64,000 nt of DNA from Rhabditoides inermis (Eukaryota; Nematoda; Chromadorea; Rhabditida; Rhabditidae). Made by a program: the position numbers and the translations under genes. The stretch lies in assembly GCA_963966185.1 (NCBI GenBank), contig CAWZYM010000429.1:1-64000 (forward strand). The letters run 5' to 3'. Of the stretch, positions 42,629 through 52,870 are shown piece after piece. How positions within the stretch are numbered: position 1 is the first letter of the stretch; each line of letters opens with the position of its first letter. The notes beneath the pieces are model-generated. The model did no database searches. It saw only the letters and a list, made by a program, of their open reading frames with translations, and had not been told where the DNA came from.

Positions 42629-43627
42629 ATGGCGCGTAGTCAAAAAGCCAAGCGTGCTCGCACTTCTCCCACCGCTTCTCCCACCGCATCCCCACAAACC
42701 ATGCCGATGCTCGCTCCTGACACCCCGTCTCCCGCCATCACCTCTGTGTCTACTGTCATTGCACAACTCGCCGCACATCTCGCTTCCTCCGAATCGATTG
42801 ACCCCAACACGCGCATGCTGCTGCAGTCTTGCCTCGCTATGCTCTCCTTCATGTCCTCCCAGCAATCCGCGCCCCCTCTCCTCTCTTCCGTTCTTCCTCC
42901 CCTCCCCACGCCTGATACGATCCGCGCTATCGCTGATGATTCGATGGCCGAGCGTGAGCGCAAGAGGTGTGCTGTGATCACTGGGCTGCGTGAGAGTCTA
43001 GCCCCGAGTGGGTACCAGCGCGCGCAAGACGACCTCTCTCAGGTGTGTCAGATTTCGCACTCGATCGATAATGAGTACAATGTGTTGGATGTGTTCCGCA
43101 TGGGAAGGAAGGAGGAGGGGAAGATTCGCAAGCTCAAGGTTGTGTTCAGCAACAGTAAGGCCGCACAGTCGTTCATTTCTCGCTTCCGCATTGCTGCCAG
43201 TAAGGACCGCTTGCTGTTCCGTGGGTTGCGAGTGCGCGAATCTCTCTCTGAGGCTGAGCGGGATAGGTTGGATGCGCTGTATGACGAGTGTAGTGAGAAG
43301 CGCAAGTCGGGGGGTGACTATATCGTGTATGCCAACCGTATTATTCTCCGCAGTGAGCTCGCATCTGTGAAGGAGCAGCTCAAGGCCTCGGCCAAGAGCA
43401 GCAGGAAGGATCAGAGGGGGGCTTCGGTCCCTCTCGCTACTTCGCAGAGTGTGGGGAGTGGAGGGTGTGCGGTTGCGGTCACCCCGCAGTCCGGCTCCGG
43501 CGTGTTCACCTGGGCGGCGCCGCCCCTGCAGCTGCCGTCCCAGTCGTCGGTCACCCATGAGGCAATGGACTCTTCCGAGACCGCCGCCGAGGTGACAGCG
43601 CATCCATCGCCCGCAAAAAACCACTAG
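42629..43627 (+). CDS. LINE ORF1 protein
   Basis: 332 residues from ATG 42629. A Ser/Pro/Thr-rich N-terminus is followed by a conserved region of CR1-type ORF1 proteins (RKRCAVITGLRESL, VLDVFRMGRKEEGKIRKLKV, DYIVYANRIILR) resembling an RNA-recognition fold, then a low-complexity C-terminus. It binds the element RNA. Its stop TAG (43625-43627) is preceded two codons earlier by the heptamer A AAA AAC. Confidence 0.8.
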   Translation: MARSQKAKRARTSPTASPTASPQTMPMLAPDTPSPAITSVSTVIAQLAAHLASSESIDPNTRMLLQSCLAMLSFMSSQQSAPPLLSSVLPPLPTPDTIRAIADDSMAERERKRCAVITGLRESLAPSGYQRAQDDLSQVCQISHSIDNEYNVLDVFRMGRKEEGKIRKLKVVFSNSKAAQSFISRFRIAASKDRLLFRGLRVRESLSEAERDRLDALYDECSEKRKSGGDYIVYANRIILRSELASVKEQLKASAKSSRKDQRGASVPLATSQSVGSGGCAVAVTPQSGSGVFTWAAPPLQLPSQSSVTHEAMDSSETAAEVTAHPSPAKNH

Positions 43628-46419
43628 CGCGTCACCATCAGTTTTCAAGTCTCTCTTTCTATTTTGCAAATACCCGCTCTATTGTAAACAAGCTAGTTGC
43701 CCTGCAAGCTCATCTCTCATTGTATAAACCAGACATTTTTGCTATTGTAGAAACTTATCTGTTTAATACTATACCGGATAGTGTAATAAGCCGTGATTTG
43801 CCGTATACTGTTATACGTAAGGATAGGAATCGACATGGTGGCGGCGTATTAGTACTAGTGCGCGACCACCTCATAATCTCTCGTGTTAAATTTGCTCTGA
43901 AATCTCCATGCGATGTTATTGCTTTTGATGTTTTGTCCGCCGTAAAGTTTCGCTTTGTGATTGTTTATCGTCCACCATCCACTCTAGTATCCGCGGACGA
44001 TTCTCTTATCGATGCTTTATCTGACGTCATCACTTGTGACCACACTGTAGTCGTTTGCGGCGATTTCAATATTGATCCAACCCTTGATTCTAAGTATGCG
44101 CGTTTCGGTGACTGGATAGATAGCTTCGCTCTCTCTCATTGCGTGACTGCCCCCACCCGCGACCACCGCCACATCGATTGGTTGCTCACCACCAACCCCG
44201 ATCTGTTCGACGCGCATGTGACTGACCGATTTACTAGTACATCCGATCATTTTTCAATTACCGCTTCTGTTCGCTGCCCTATTGATGTTCACTCTTCTAA
44301 ATTATTTCCCAACTTTCATTCCGCCAATTATGAATTAATCGGTCAGTCACTCCGTCAGATAGATTGGTTCTCCCTTTTTGATGAGTCTAGTGGTATCGAT
44401 GATATGTACGCGCGTTTTGCATCAACTACACTTTGCATTCTCGCCGAACACGTGCCATTCAAGCGTCGCAAAACCAAGTGGTCGTCATATCCGCAACATA
44501 TTCGTAATCTGTACGCCCAAAAAGCGCATATGTTTGATAGAGGCGAGGCGAGTGGCTTGTTATATGCACGTGTACACGCTGATCTCTCACGACATTTGAG
44601 GCGGTATGAGAAGAGTAGAACCAAGCAACGCTTTCTTGAAGGCTCACGTTCATTTCACTCGTTTGTCTCTTCCGTAATTAGACCCAAGTGCACACTCCCC
44701 ACTCGTATGTCTGACTCGGCTGGCAGCGCGTTCCTCACAGACTGCGAAAAAGCAAATGCATTTCAGAACTTTTTCTCTTCCGTATATTGCCGCCACAACA
44801 CCGCGATTCCACCACTGCATTCTCGCACTAGCGATACGTTTGTCATGCCGAGTCTATACCCCTGGGATGTGACCCCGTTCTTGCGTCGCCTCAAGCAGTC
44901 ATGTTCCCTTCCCTTTGATGCGATCCCACCAATAGTGTTGCGAAAGTGCGCGAGTGAGTTCTCACTACCTCTCTCTATCATCTTCAATGTCTCCCTGCGT
45001 GAAGGAGTAGTGCCCACTGCGTGGAAAACTGCTCATGTCACACCTATTCTCAAGCCGGGTGGTGATTCTAGCCTAGTCACGTCGTATAGACCCATAGCTA
45101 TTTGCTCTGCTCTCTCTAAGATCATCGAACGCATTGTGCGAAAACATTTGATTATGTTTCTTGAGTCCCGGTCGCTTCTCTCACACGATCAGTACGGGTT
45201 TCGTAGCCAGCGCTCTGTCACTTCGCAAATGCTAGTATGTTTCAATGATTGGATAAGTGCTACCGCAGACGGCAAGTTCACAGACATTGTTTACTTCGAC
45301 TACCGGAAGGCTTTTGATAAGGTTAATATAGAAAAATTGGTTGCTAAGTGCGAGTCATTTGGATTGAGAGGTGCAATACTAGTGTGGTTGAAAGAGTTTT
45401 TGTCAAGCAGAATGTTCAGGGTACGAGTGAATGAAAGTTTTTCTGATATTGTCGGTTCACCCTCAGGGGTGCCTCAGGGTACAGTATTGGGTCCTATTTT
45501 GTTCATACTGTATCTGACGGGTATTGAAACGGGTCTCCCACCAGGGGTTCGCTTCCGTGCGTTTGCAGACGATGTAAAGTTGTACATCTCCTATGATCGC
45601 GCTTCTGCGGGTACTGCCCACGCTGCCTTGCAGCTCGCTATTAGACATATAATAGAGTGGTCGCGACTATGGCAGTTAGAACTTGCCGATTCCAAGTGTA
45701 GTGTGGTTCATCTGGGAAGGGGCAACCCTGCCCATGAGTACTCGCTAGGTGACACTGTTTTGTCTAGTAGTGAACGCATCCGCGATCTCGGCCTGCAAGT
45801 AGATTCCTCTGCAAACCCTTGTCTTAATGCGTGCGTGCGAGCTCAGTCAGCAATGAACAGAGCTCGTCTTCTTTTGCGATCCATCACCACAGACGACCAG
45901 CGCATTTTGATCACGTTGTACAAAACATATGTATTGCCCATCTTAGAATTCGCGAGCCCTGTCTGGAATCCACACCTTATGAAAGACATTCGCGCATTAG
46001 AACGTGTTCAACGCTATTTCACCCGCATAGTATTCTATCGAGTTTACCCGTGTGACTCATACCCACAGTCAATGCCCGATTACTCATTCAGACTCAAGAC
46101 GCTAGGCCTTATTAGCCTTAGTGAAAGACGCGCTCGTAGTGACTTGATATTAGCCCACAAAATGTTCAAGGGACTAGTATCCACTCGCTTTTCGTCATTG
46201 TTCCGAATCAAACAATCCCGTGGTCGCCACGAAACATTTGCCTTACACATCAAAGCCACTCGATCCACACTCTTACACAATTGTTTTGCACTGAGAACAG
46301 CCAGATACATTGTCACTTTGTCCAAATCCCACCCACGCATATTCGGTAAAAAGCATTCCATTTTTGCAAAAACACTGTCCCGTATTGATCTGACAAAAAT
46401 TTTGCAGCTCAAATCATGA
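43561..46419 (+). CDS. LINE ORF2: AP-endonuclease and reverse transcriptase
   Basis: The frame is open from 43561 and overlaps the ORF1 end in the -1 frame. It begins with the endonuclease fold (NTRSIVNKLVAL, IFAIVETYL, VVVCGDFNID, TSDHFSI) that nicks target DNA, followed by the reverse transcriptase (TSYRPIAICSALSKIIERIV, YFDYRKAFDKV, GVPQGTVLGPILFILYL, FRAFADDVKL) and a conserved C-terminal region (LPILEFASPVWNP). The first in-frame ATG is at about 44403, inside the domain, so ordinary initiation would destroy the endonuclease. No stop or frameshift interrupts it; this copy looks potentially active. Confidence 0.85.
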   Translation, partial: GNGLFRDRRRGDSASIARKKPLARHHQFSSLSFYFANTRSIVNKLVALQAHLSLYKPDIFAIVETYLFNTIPDSVISRDLPYTVIRKDRNRHGGGVLVLVRDHLIISRVKFALKSPCDVIAFDVLSAVKFRFVIVYRPPSTLVSADDSLIDALSDVITCDHTVVVCGDFNIDPTLDSKYARFGDWIDSFALSHCVTAPTRDHRHIDWLLTTNPDLFDAHVTDRFTSTSDHFSITASVRCPIDVHSSKLFPNFHSANYELIGQSLRQIDWFSLFDESSGIDDMYARFASTTLCILAEHVPFKRRKTKWSSYPQHIRNLYAQKAHMFDRGEASGLLYARVHADLSRHLRRYEKSRTKQRFLEGSRSFHSFVSSVIRPKCTLPTRMSDSAGSAFLTDCEKANAFQNFFSSVYCRHNTAIPPLHSRTSDTFVMPSLYPWDVTPFLRRLKQSCSLPFDAIPPIVLRKCASEFSLPLSIIFNVSLREGVVPTAWKTAHVTPILKPGGDSSLVTSYRPIAICSALSKIIERIVRKHLIMFLESRSLLSHDQYGFRSQRSVTSQMLVCFNDWISATADGKFTDIVYFDYRKAFDKVNIEKLVAKCESFGLRGAILVWLKEFLSSRMFRVRVNESFSDIVGSPSGVPQGTVLGPILFILYLTGIETGLPPGVRFRAFADDVKLYISYDRASAGTAHAALQLAIRHIIEWSRLWQLELADSKCSVVHLGRGNPAHEYSLGDTVLSSSERIRDLGLQVDSSANPCLNACVRAQSAMNRARLLLRSITTDDQRILITLYKTYVLPILEFASPVWNPHLMKDIRALERVQRYFTRIVFYRVYPCDSYPQSMPDYSFRLKTLGLISLSERRARSDLILAHKMFKGLVSTRFSSLFRIKQSRGRHETFALHIKATRSTLLHNCFALRTARYIVTLSKSHPRIFGKKHSIFAKTLSRIDLTKILQLKS
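43615..43621 (+). promoter_or_regulatory. Candidate -1 frameshift site A AAA AAC
   Basis: In ORF1 frame the codons are GCA AAA AAC CAC TAG, fitting the X XXY YYZ pattern. A -1 slip here enters exactly the ORF2 frame. I see no convincing stem-loop or pseudoknot just downstream. Confidence 0.5.
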
Positions 46420-47027
46420 GCACCTTTTGATTAGTTTTCTGGTTTATGTGCTTTATGTTCCATGTATGTGTCGTTTCGTTTGTATTGTTCTTTTTGAGTG
46501 TTTGTAACGCCATGTCCTGTCTATATGTAATGTCTGGCGTGTCGCTGCTCATCCACCGCCTCGGCTGTGTTCTCTCCTTCTGGCGGCGCCCTCTCGGAAG
46601 AATTTGGAACTTCGACCTTTCGGAACATCTCCTTCCACTATACCACTATACGATCCCGAGACGCTCACGTACACAAATTGAATAAGTGTCATGGTACCCC
46701 AGTAGAGAAATCGCCGACCCCCGCCCACCACATCACCATTATCACTACAATCACGTTCCCATTGTTCCTATAAACACCAATCCGAAAAATCTCATATCCG
46801 ATATAGCATTTACATGCGATTTGTTATGATATGGATGGTTTTGCCTTGTGCTCGCCTCGCGGCGTAGCAAGCGGTTCCCTCCGCCGCTCCACTCCCACCA
46901 TTCAGGCGGGGTGATCCCATTCCTCTATCTACGATGACACGTGCTTTATGCGATATCCTCTTTTTCTTTGGTTTTGAACGTTGATTATTGATGTGTGACG
47001 CAGATTATTACTGTAATAAATTCATTC
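46420..47027 (+). other. LINE 3' UTR
   Basis: Non-coding 3' region of the LINE, ending in short ATTC repeats at the target duplication. Confidence 0.7.
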
Positions 47028-47029
47028 AA

Positions 47030-47248
47030 GGGGACGGGGTGTGGTGTAAGTGCAATTCGCGCGCAAGCAGCGCAATTTGGAACGCCAACAACGGCACGGA
47101 CACTTTCCACTTTGCTCACTTACTCACTCTGTCCAACCTCATGTGCAGCAACTACTACCAGGTGGTGGGCAAGTCAAAGTGGAGCGAGCAACCATACTCG
47201 GCGAGTCCAGCAGAAACAGTGAAAGCCGTGTGTAATCATAACAAGTGA
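47030..47248 (+). CDS. Cysteine-containing exon fragment
   Basis: An open frame (GDGVWCKCNSRASS ... TFHFAHLLTLSNLMCSNYY ... AVCNHNK, stop 47246-47248) with codon-like composition and five cysteines. It ends at the same stop as the 2372-2545 ORF of copy 1, while the body is unrelated. The preceding exon would have been separated by the LINE. Family not recognised; possibly the remnant of a small secreted protein. Confidence 0.3.
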   Translation, partial: GDGVWCKCNSRASSAIWNANNGTDTFHFAHLLTLSNLMCSNYYQVVGKSKWSEQPYSASPAETVKAVCNHNK

Positions 47249-47853
47249 AAAAGTAGCCACGCCAGATTTTTCGGATTATGCGAGGTCATGGATGGCCTAC
47301 GTCAGAGCGATAGTTTTCGATCTACCTCGCTTGCAGCTCGGGATACGGTGCTCTAACAATCTAACTCTCTTGTTTTGCGCGCTATTGCCGCGAGCTGACT
47401 CCCCGTCTTCCTCTGATCAGTCGTCGTCGGCAAGACCAACCATTGAAATACAGCAGTTCAGCATGAAGTAACTTCTCATGTAATGTAATAAGGCTTACGA
47501 TTCAGCAGTGTTATTGCTGCATGCTAAAGTGTGTGATCATATAGGGGAACTTCAGTTACGATCATCTTCAAAAACAGAAACGCGTATAAGAGTACAGTTT
47601 TTACACGACAATGCAAAAACAGCTAGCGATCTACTTTCATCTATCGAAATAGTAAACAATCTGCTCCAATCTGTATAAGAAATGATAATATAAATCCCAG
47701 TATCGATTCGAAAAAATATTATGTTACAGAAAGATTTCGCGTAGAAAAAGTGTAAGTGTTAAATAGCGTGTGTTTCATGCCGCAACCTCGTCTCCCTCGT
47801 GAATCTCGGCAAGCAACCTGAAATGCTCTCCTCATCACTGCGTATCTTTCCAC
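47249..47853. other. Intergenic, 3' flank of gene A'
   Basis: Conserved with 2546-3139; AT-rich, no gene seen. Confidence 0.4.
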
Positions 47854-49078
47854 TCACGCGGCGGCCTGGCTCGCGAATCGAGCAGTGACATGCTGCAGCA
47901 CGGAGCGACCATCGACCCTGTCCCGTTTGAACCACCACGCATCGTCCTCGACGCGTTCCTCGTATTCCCACCGGAACGAGTCGCGATACCGGATAGAAAA
48001 CGAGATGACACGGACAAGAGGAGATGAGCTCACCCGCCATCCGCGTTCCATACGAGTGAAAGGGTAGTGAGAGCGTCGCCAACGAATGCGTCAGGGTATT
48101 CCATCCGCTCGTCTCCCTCCTCCTCCCATGTCAGAGTGTGGATGAACCAGAGCAGACCACCCACGACGCCGCGGCAGGGTGCGAGAAGAGCGGCGAGAGA
48201 GGGATAGACGGGAGCCAGGCGGATGAGCGGCAGCAGTGCATTGTAGCGAATGTCGTCCCAGACGCGGTCGTTCTGGCGAGAGACACGTGGAAATCACGTG
48301 AGAGCACGAGGATTGCGAACCTTGAGTGCGTTGAGGAGTGGGAGGTGAAAGGTGAGGATGTGCTCGACTTGGTGAAGAGGGAGGGGATGGAGATGAGGCT
48401 CGTCGGTCTGCAAGTCTTCCGCCCAGTGGTTCCATCCCGAACCGGTCAGCACCTCGCAAACCAGTGTGGCGTAGCTGAAAGAAGCACAGCTGTACTGTGT
48501 AGTCTCTCCCACCTCACCTGCTACGGAATCGCGGGTTTTCATAGCTGCACCGCCGCGCCATCTTCTCCAGAACGTCGTACTCAATCAATTCTGAAATGAC
48601 ACTCTTTCGCAACACCCGCCAATTCACCCCGTTTGATGCGTATTGTTGATACCTGCCGCCAGCTGAGGTTGTCCGCGTCGATCCAGCCGGAGAGCACGTG
48701 GCAGATCTGGCTGAGCGCCTCCTTGTCGTCCTCGACTGCGATCCGCGGGGCGACCGCGGCCACAGTCTCTCGCCTCATGCGCTCACTCGCCCCGTCCTCC
48801 TCGTCTGCCACAAACACCTTGCGCAACGCCGCCAACCGCACCTTCGCATCCTGAGCGAATCATGTGGCAGCAACTTGCTCAAAGTACCTTGTGATCGATG
48901 AGAGATCGAATCAGTCGCATGAAGCGTGCGAAGGACTGGTCGGTGAAGGTCGCGCATCGCCTGCGAGGAGTGAGATAGAGGATTTCGGGAAGTAGACGAG
49001 CGTCGTCGGATGCGATGCAACGAGCCAGCACGTCCACTGCCCAGCCGACAAGGCGCGAGTCAACTACATGAGTCGTTT

Positions 49079-49123
<45 letters not shown>

Positions 49124-51343
49124 CGTACCTGTCCACCTGGCGTCGTGATTGTACAAGTCGTGTTGGTATCGGAGCGCCGCCACGGCGACGGCGTTGTTGT
49201 GCGCAGCGACGAGATGGAGGGCGAGTGTGGCTTGGAGCAGCGCGCGCATCGCAGTCTTCCGCCCCTCCCAGCCCCCATAGCCCCCGCCAGTGAACAGAGA
49301 CAGCACACCCAGCACCGCCACGCGAGTCGCCTCGTCCTGAGTGCGTCAAGGTGTGGTGAGTCTCTTCGAAACAGCTCCTTCAAACCTTCGAAACGCGCTG
49401 TTTGGGCGTGTTTCGAAGGCGTTGCGAAGTCAGTGGCGAAGGTAGTTTCGAAGAGACTGACCACTACTTGAATGCAGCAGCCTTCTCGAAAAAGAGAGAA
49501 GGCCTCACCTGAACATTGAGTAGCAGGAGAAAGGGTTCGGATAGGGCGGCCGAGATGCGAACCCGTTTGATCTTTCCGAGCTCATACGATCGGGCGCGAG
49601 CGACCTCAGCCCACAACGCCGTCACATCCTTCAATCAATCAATATCGCACTTTATCATGTTCATCACAGATATGCACCTTGCATATGGCTTGTAGCTCTG
49701 TGACAGTGGGGCGAGAGACGAGACGGCGAGAGAGCGCAGAGACACCTGCAAATCACCCACACAACTCGAGCTCGTAGAAAGCACTAACATTTCGTGGCGT
49801 TTCGTACGCTCGAATTCATGGGAGATGGCAGTTCACATTTCAGCCTGTTCAACGTACACCACTGGTGGTAGATCAGGCACACCTAGTGATGCGGGTTTGC
49901 CAAAGAACAAAACCAACAACAGTCATACCTTGTATTCGAATGAACCTGGATAGAGCATGAGCAGATAGTCGATATCGGAAGTGTCACCGAGCGCATCGAG
50001 AAAGACAGCGTCGCCAGACTGAGAGATGAAAGTATCTTTTCAGTCGACTATCGCCAGGCCGAGACAAAACGAGTGCACCTGAATGTAGACGCAAGCGGCG
50101 TGGATGCAGTCGGCAGCGAGAGAGGCGCGCCCGATTCGAGCGGCCGCCGACCATAGAGACAGGAGGTTGGAGGGGCCGAGTAGGCCGCGCAGCGAGTCAC
50201 ACACCGCGTCCTGCAATCTCATCCATCAAGGTGGGGATCATGGGAAAGGAGGAGTTTGAAGTGATTTGAATCTAGTCGAAGATAGTTGGAAGTGGTTGAA
50301 AGGCAAGTTAGAGTGGGCAGATCGGGGAAGGCTTGACCGCTAGTAACCGGAAGAGATACTTACGAGAAGTGCGTGGATGGAGAGCGTGTCAGCTGCGCGC
50401 ATCAGATCCACGCCGCTCGTCGCACTCACTCGCATCGAACCCGCGTAGATGTATTCCAGGAGGAGACGCAGGGTGCGACCAGACAGAAACGGGAGGTGGA
50501 CTTGGTCTGGAACAAATCTCCCTCTCTCTTTCTCTCTCCCTTCCTCTCTCACCCTGCACACTCTCAGCCAGGCCGTGTGTGAACATGGCTCGGAAGTAGT
50601 TGCACGCGGAGGCGAGTATGCTTCGATTCGCCCCTGCCGTCTCTCCATCGCCCGCCACCAGTGTGACATCGTTCAGCACGCCTACACAAGTATGCATGTT
50701 TGACAGCACTGAAGTAGCCAACCTTCCCTCCACAACTTCTCCTGCCGCTGCACCATCGCACACCGATCATGCATCTGAAACTCCGCATACTTGCGTCGGG
50801 TTGTAGTTTGTACCTTGATCACCGCCGTTTTCGCCGGATTCGCTATCGATGAGCGCGTGCGATTCAAGTCGTCCACGTTTTTGGCGACAGGAGACCACTC
50901 TGAAAACAACTTTACTGCATACGATAGCCCAGAAACCCTGTTTCCCAATAAGTAAGTAAACGTGAATCAAGCTACAGTAACCCAGCACCGTTCTTAAAAC
51001 CTCATGTTAACTATACAGCAGGGTCTCCTTGGTCTCCGCGTGGTCTACTGTAAGCGTGGTCTACTGTAAGCGTGGTCTCCTGTAAACTTACGGTAGCACA
51101 GGAACCCAATGACCCAGCTAAGCAAGGAGTTACAGTAACCCGGCACCGTTTTGAGGTGGTCGTTCCGAGTCGACATGGGTGGATAGGAGGGCATGAACTA
51201 GAAGAATGTCAGCGCGCGCCTTCGTTCTCGCATACTCTTCGTCCATCCTGCAAGGGTACTGTAGGGTACAGTATAGGGCAAAAGAGAGAAACAGGGAGAG
51301 AGAGAGCGCAAGAGAGATGTGAGAGAGAAAGTAAGAGAGATGG

Positions 51344-51391
<48 letters not shown>

Positions 51392-51790
51392 GGACTCACC
51401 ACTCGCTTGCAGCGCGCCACTTCTCCTCGTCACTTGTCAAAGTGGAGAGATCGGGCCGGTTCCCAATCAGAGATGGGGAGGAGAGGAGAAAGACGCCTCG
51501 CGTACACTGAAGACAGTGAGGCCTTAGGTGAGACCTACTCCCCTACCTCGATCCGCACTCCTGTTGGCAGCTCGTCAGTGCTCTTCACCAGGAGCACTCT
51601 CGAAACTTCAGAGAAGAGAATCGCGAAGACGATCGGAAAGGAGTATGTGAGAGATGAAACATGATATGCCACTCACCCGATAGTTGATAGTGTCAGTGGC
51701 CGTGAGTGTTGCGTGGTGCACATCGACCCGCACATCGACAGGCGTGGGTTCGTCTCCCAACCGAGAGGCGAGCAGAGACACCCGCATCCC
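47854..51790 (-). CDS. BTB/POZ protein with helical-repeat C-terminus (gene A', copy 2)
   Basis: Parallel to gene A at 3140-6841, ending at TGA 47856-47854 with the same HVTARFASQAAA. The BTB exon reads VLNDVTLVAGDGETAGANRS and YFRAMFTHGLAES; LRLLLEYIYAGS is unchanged. I saw no stop or frameshift in the exons compared. Three splice differences stand out: the donor before the BTB exon is GTTGGC (GTGAGT in copy 1), the exon near 51393 has a normal GT donor (GC in copy 1), and the acceptor of the exon beginning at 49336 is supplied by an inserted inverted-repeat element. The AG acceptor before the 5'-most exon (near 51795) is lost by a 4-nt difference, so the start may differ. Function as for gene A. 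Confidence 0.65.
49346..49470. mobile_element. 125-bp miniature inverted-repeat element
   Basis: 27-bp terminal inverted repeats (49346-49372 and 49444-49470, three mismatches; core AGTCTCTTCGAAAC) and no coding capacity. Absent from copy 1 at 4623-4640. It ends within 10 nt of an exon of gene A', at the 3' end of the intron. Superfamily not assigned; no clear target duplication. Confidence 0.65.
51000..51140 (+). repeat. Short tandem block, copy-2 specific
   Basis: Two to three repeats of GCGTGGTCTACTGTAA, flanked by direct repeats of ACAGTAACCC(A/G)GCACCGTT. The site in copy 1 (near 6200) has the flank once. Lies in an intron of gene A'. Confidence 0.6.
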
Positions 51791-52332
51791 ACCGATCGCC
51801 GCCACACAGAACCGCGCAAATGATCACGCTGTCACTTCGCATAAATGTGTGATTTTTTGTGCGAATGGCAGAAGTTCACGTTGTCACTCACTCTTCGTAT
51901 TGTGTCACAATAGGAGGCAAGTAATCCTCGGTCGGTCTGATGACAGAGAAGTCAGAGTGCCTGTGCTGCTATAACAAGTGTGCCAAGGTGTGGATAAGGG
52001 GTGGAGACAAGCTGTGAATTGTTCGAAACGACCATACACCGTGTCCTCTGTTTCTGTTGAATGTGTCTGTGTGTCGTAGCATGTCTTGTTGTGAAACCTA
52101 TGAAACTTGTTTTTCATTTCATTATTATTCTTCCTGCTAACAGGAATAAAAAATTGCGCCAGAAGTGAAGTACCCATCGCGTGTCATTTTTAATTGTGTT
52201 CATCTTTTTTGATTGTGTTCAGTCTCTGTACACTTTCCAGAATCTTTGTTTCAAAGTTTTGATACCGATATACATAAAAACACCTTTTTCAATTGAAAGC
52301 TATCTTATAGAAAAAAACAAATACGTGTGAAA

Positions 52333-52458
52333 TCAATGAGTAGCGAGCTGCTGCAGAAAATAAATGCCGTATGAGACCAGGGGAAGAGTTAGGAATGCCT
52401 GGAAGTGATTGGTGATCTCTCTCATTCTCTCTCTCTCTTTCTTTCTCTCTCGCTCTCG

Positions 52459-52513
<55 letters not shown>

Positions 52514-52640
52514 ACCTTGGAAGGAAAGTTGCAGTTAATATCGAGAGCTTTCATGACTTGCATTGATACGCGCTGGCCGCGACTCCTCTCGATAATAGAG
52601 GATGCTAGGGTGGAGAGCTGGAAGGGACTCATTATCTCTC

Positions 52641-52684
<44 letters not shown>

Positions 52685-52822
52685 TTTTTTCTCACACACT
52701 CTCTCTCTCCCCCTTTCCTCTCCTCACTTTTTCATCTTCTCCTTCCCAAATAGTGCGAGTCTCGAGCAGCGCTTCGTTGATGTCCAGGACCTACAGATGA
52801 TAGTGAGACCGAGGAAGATGGA

Positions 52823-52870
<48 letters not shown>

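Larger units (their letters stand above)
42529..47027 (+). mobile_element. Full-length CR1-like LINE
   Basis: 4499 bp flanked by an 8-bp direct repeat AAGGGGAC (42521-42528 and 47028-47035); the empty site is 2230-2240. Two ORFs, no poly(A) tail; the 3' end is TAATAAATTCATTC, i.e. short ATTC repeats like the 3' microsatellites of CR1-type elements. Inserted 44 bp from the LTR element, in the opposite orientation. Confidence 0.85.
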
